This document shows, piece by piece, positions 63,016 to 64,000 of a DNA stretch of 64,000 bases (position 1 is the first letter of the stretch; every line of letters starts with the position of its first letter). Source of the stretch: Pseudomonas sp. G34 (lineage in GTDB: Bacteria > Pseudomonadota > Gammaproteobacteria > Pseudomonadales > Pseudomonadaceae); NCBI RefSeq assembly GCF_031119625.1, contig NZ_JAVHZV010000030.1, positions 62,001-126,000 on the forward strand. Reading direction: 5' to 3'. A model generated the notes under the pieces. The model did not search any database. It was not told the origin of the DNA and worked only from the letters and a program-made list of their open reading frames with translations. Made by a program: the position numbers and the translations under genes.

Positions 63016-63481
63016 CGTGGTCGCTCCCGCGCAGCCGCTCCAGGGTCATCTGGCACAGGCGCACGAACATCAGCACGGCCAGCAGCGGCAGCCACACCAC
63101 GTACCACCAGTTCGGCAGCCCAAGGCCCGGCGACTCGGATTGCCACTGGAATTCCTCAAGGGCGAACTGCCCGCCAAACCACAGCACCAGCCCCAGCACC
63201 AGGGTCGCCGCCAGCCACTGGACGATGATCAATGGCGTGCGCAGCGCCGGGCACAGGCGCTCGAGAAAGCCGATGCGAATGTGCCGGTTGCGGCGCAACG
63301 CCACCGAGGCGCCGGCGAAGGTGAGGATGACCAGCAGGAACACCGACAGCTCTTCGGTGAAGGCGAAGGAGGCATCGGTGAAATAGCGCACCACCACGTT
63401 GGCCAGGCTGATCAGGCTGATGATCACCAGCGCCATCGTGGCGAGCCAGCGCTCGAGCGGCGCGTCGACTTGTTTGTTCAT
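63005..63481 (-). CDS. TRAP transporter small permease (DctQ)
   Basis: 158 residues with four membrane segments; FTEELSVFLLVILTFAGASVALRR and HIRIGFLERL are typical of DctQ. Start ATG 63481. The 140-bp repeat element 63513-63652 lies between it and dctP. Confidence 0.93.
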   Translation of the reverse strand: MNKQVDAPLERWLATMALVIISLISLANVVVRYFTDASFAFTEELSVFLLVILTFAGASVALRRNRHIRIGFLERLCPALRTPLIIVQWLAATLVLGLVLWFGGQFALEEFQWQSESPGLGLPNWWYVVWLPLLAVLMFVRLCQMTLERLRGSDHDEP

Positions 63482-63512
63482 GGGGGTCCTCGCAGGAAAC
63501 GGGAGCCGCTAC

Positions 63513-63652
63513 CAGGCTGTTGAAAAACTACCTACGTTGCCATTGCTGCGTTAAAAACAGCCTCAAAATGCTCATTTACAACACGTAAACTGCGCTTTTT
63601 CGGCTGTTTTTGCCTTGCACTGACTGCCTCGCCTACGTTTTTCAACGGCCTG
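63513..63652. mobile_element. 140-bp MITE-like element between dctP and dctQ
   Basis: Terminal inverted repeats CAGGCTGTTGAAAAAC (63513-63528) and GTTTTTCAACGGCCTG (63637-63652), 15 of 16 bases complementary. A second internal pair is AAAAACAGCC (63553-63562)/GGCTGTTTTT (63602-63611). AT-rich compared with the flanks; no coding capacity. Ends lie 31 and 21 bases from the flanking genes. Confidence 0.75.
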
Positions 63653-63673
63653 CTGCGGGCTCCCTTGACTCGA

Positions 63674-64000
63674 TCAGGGCTTGGCGATGGCGCTGCGGGC
63701 CGCGTCGAGCAGCTTGTCGCCGATCTTCGCTGCCCACTTCTCGTGCACGCTGCGGGTAGCGTCGACGAACGCCTGGCGCTCGGCATCGCTCAGCTCGACC
63801 ACTTCCACGCCACGGCTGCGGATGTCTTCCAGGCGCTTGGCCTGCTGGCTGCGCGACAGTTCGACCTCCCACTTGCCGGCATCCAGGGCGGCCTGGCGCA
63901 GCAGTTCGCGGTCTTCCTCGGGCAGGGTTTTCCACACGCGCTGGTTGACCGCGAAGATCAGCGGGTCGGCCATGTAGTGCCACAGCGTCAGGTACTTCTG
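63674..64000 (-). CDS. TRAP transporter substrate-binding protein DctP, C-terminal part (cut by window edge)
   Basis: Last 108 residues visible; reads off the right edge. KYLTLWHYMADPLIFAVNQR and the helical C-terminus with AFVDATRSVHEKW match DctP-family ends. Encodes the binding protein for the downstream dctQ-dctM. Confidence 0.85.
   Translation of the reverse strand, partial: QKYLTLWHYMADPLIFAVNQRVWKTLPEEDRELLRQAALDAGKWEVELSRSQQAKRLEDIRSRGVEVVELSDAERQAFVDATRSVHEKWAAKIGDKLLDAARSAIAKP

Noticed and set aside
63532..63786. 84-residue minus frame across the MITE-like element and dctP end
   Set aside because: Different frame from dctP; composed of repeat sequence.

Overview
The window is a stretch of a Pseudomonas chromosome. 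It is GC-rich, and the gene order lptD-surA-pdxA-rsmA-apaG-apaH-glpE-yeaG-yeaH-spoVR-cca-folK-folB-plsY-tsaD-rpsU-dnaG-rpoD matches the conserved Pseudomonas block, as do the cstA/mapZ/radA and mscL/fprB neighbourhoods. Several intergenic palindromic repeat families and a CioAB oxidase point to a Pseudomonas other than P. aeruginosa, possibly of the mendocina/oleovorans/alcaligenes kind. That species guess comes from memory of the families, not from a search.

Positions 1-21,750 are housekeeping. The order is: end of amgK, LPS export (lptD), a periplasmic chaperone (surA), vitamin B6 (pdxA), rRNA methylation (rsmA), Ap4A hydrolysis (apaG/apaH), a rhodanese (glpE), the stress kinase trio yeaG-yeaH-spoVR, tRNA CCA addition (cca), folate genes (folK, folB), phospholipid acylation (plsY), tRNA t6A (tsaD), and the rpsU-dnaG-rpoD macromolecular synthesis operon. 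A strong bidirectional terminator follows rpoD, then a 490-bp element with perfect 15-bp terminal inverted repeats.

Positions 22,500-35,050 hold a carbon-starvation/pyruvate-type transporter module (cstA-yjiX-yjiA). It is divergent from a Cache-domain histidine kinase and a LuxR-type regulator. Then come the c-di-GMP receptor mapZ, an unrecognised 56-residue protein, radA, an acetyltransferase, two YdcH-like small proteins, mscL, a TerC-CBS membrane protein and fprB. Two of the small genes have ANR/FNR-type boxes in good promoter geometry.

Positions 35,050-52,300 are accessory metabolism: a pentonate/aldarate-type pair (ketoglutarate semialdehyde dehydrogenase and an AraD1/GguC protein) with a divergent LysR regulator, a TRAP binding protein, rlmG, a LacI-controlled ABC importer operon ending in a phosphodiesterase, a Phd/ParE toxin-antitoxin pair, a TldD/TldE metalloprotease pair and a PheC-like dehydratase. 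Short palindromic repeats of at least three families fill the gaps.

Positions 52,400-64,000 hold the cyanide-insensitive oxidase operon (cioA-cioB-DUF2474) with an ANR box, two TonB-dependent receptors, a Fur-box-preceded fecI-fecR pair, and a TRAP transporter (dctM, dctQ, partial dctP) with a 140-bp MITE-like element between dctP and dctQ. I saw no rRNA, tRNA, CRISPR array, integrase or transposase gene.
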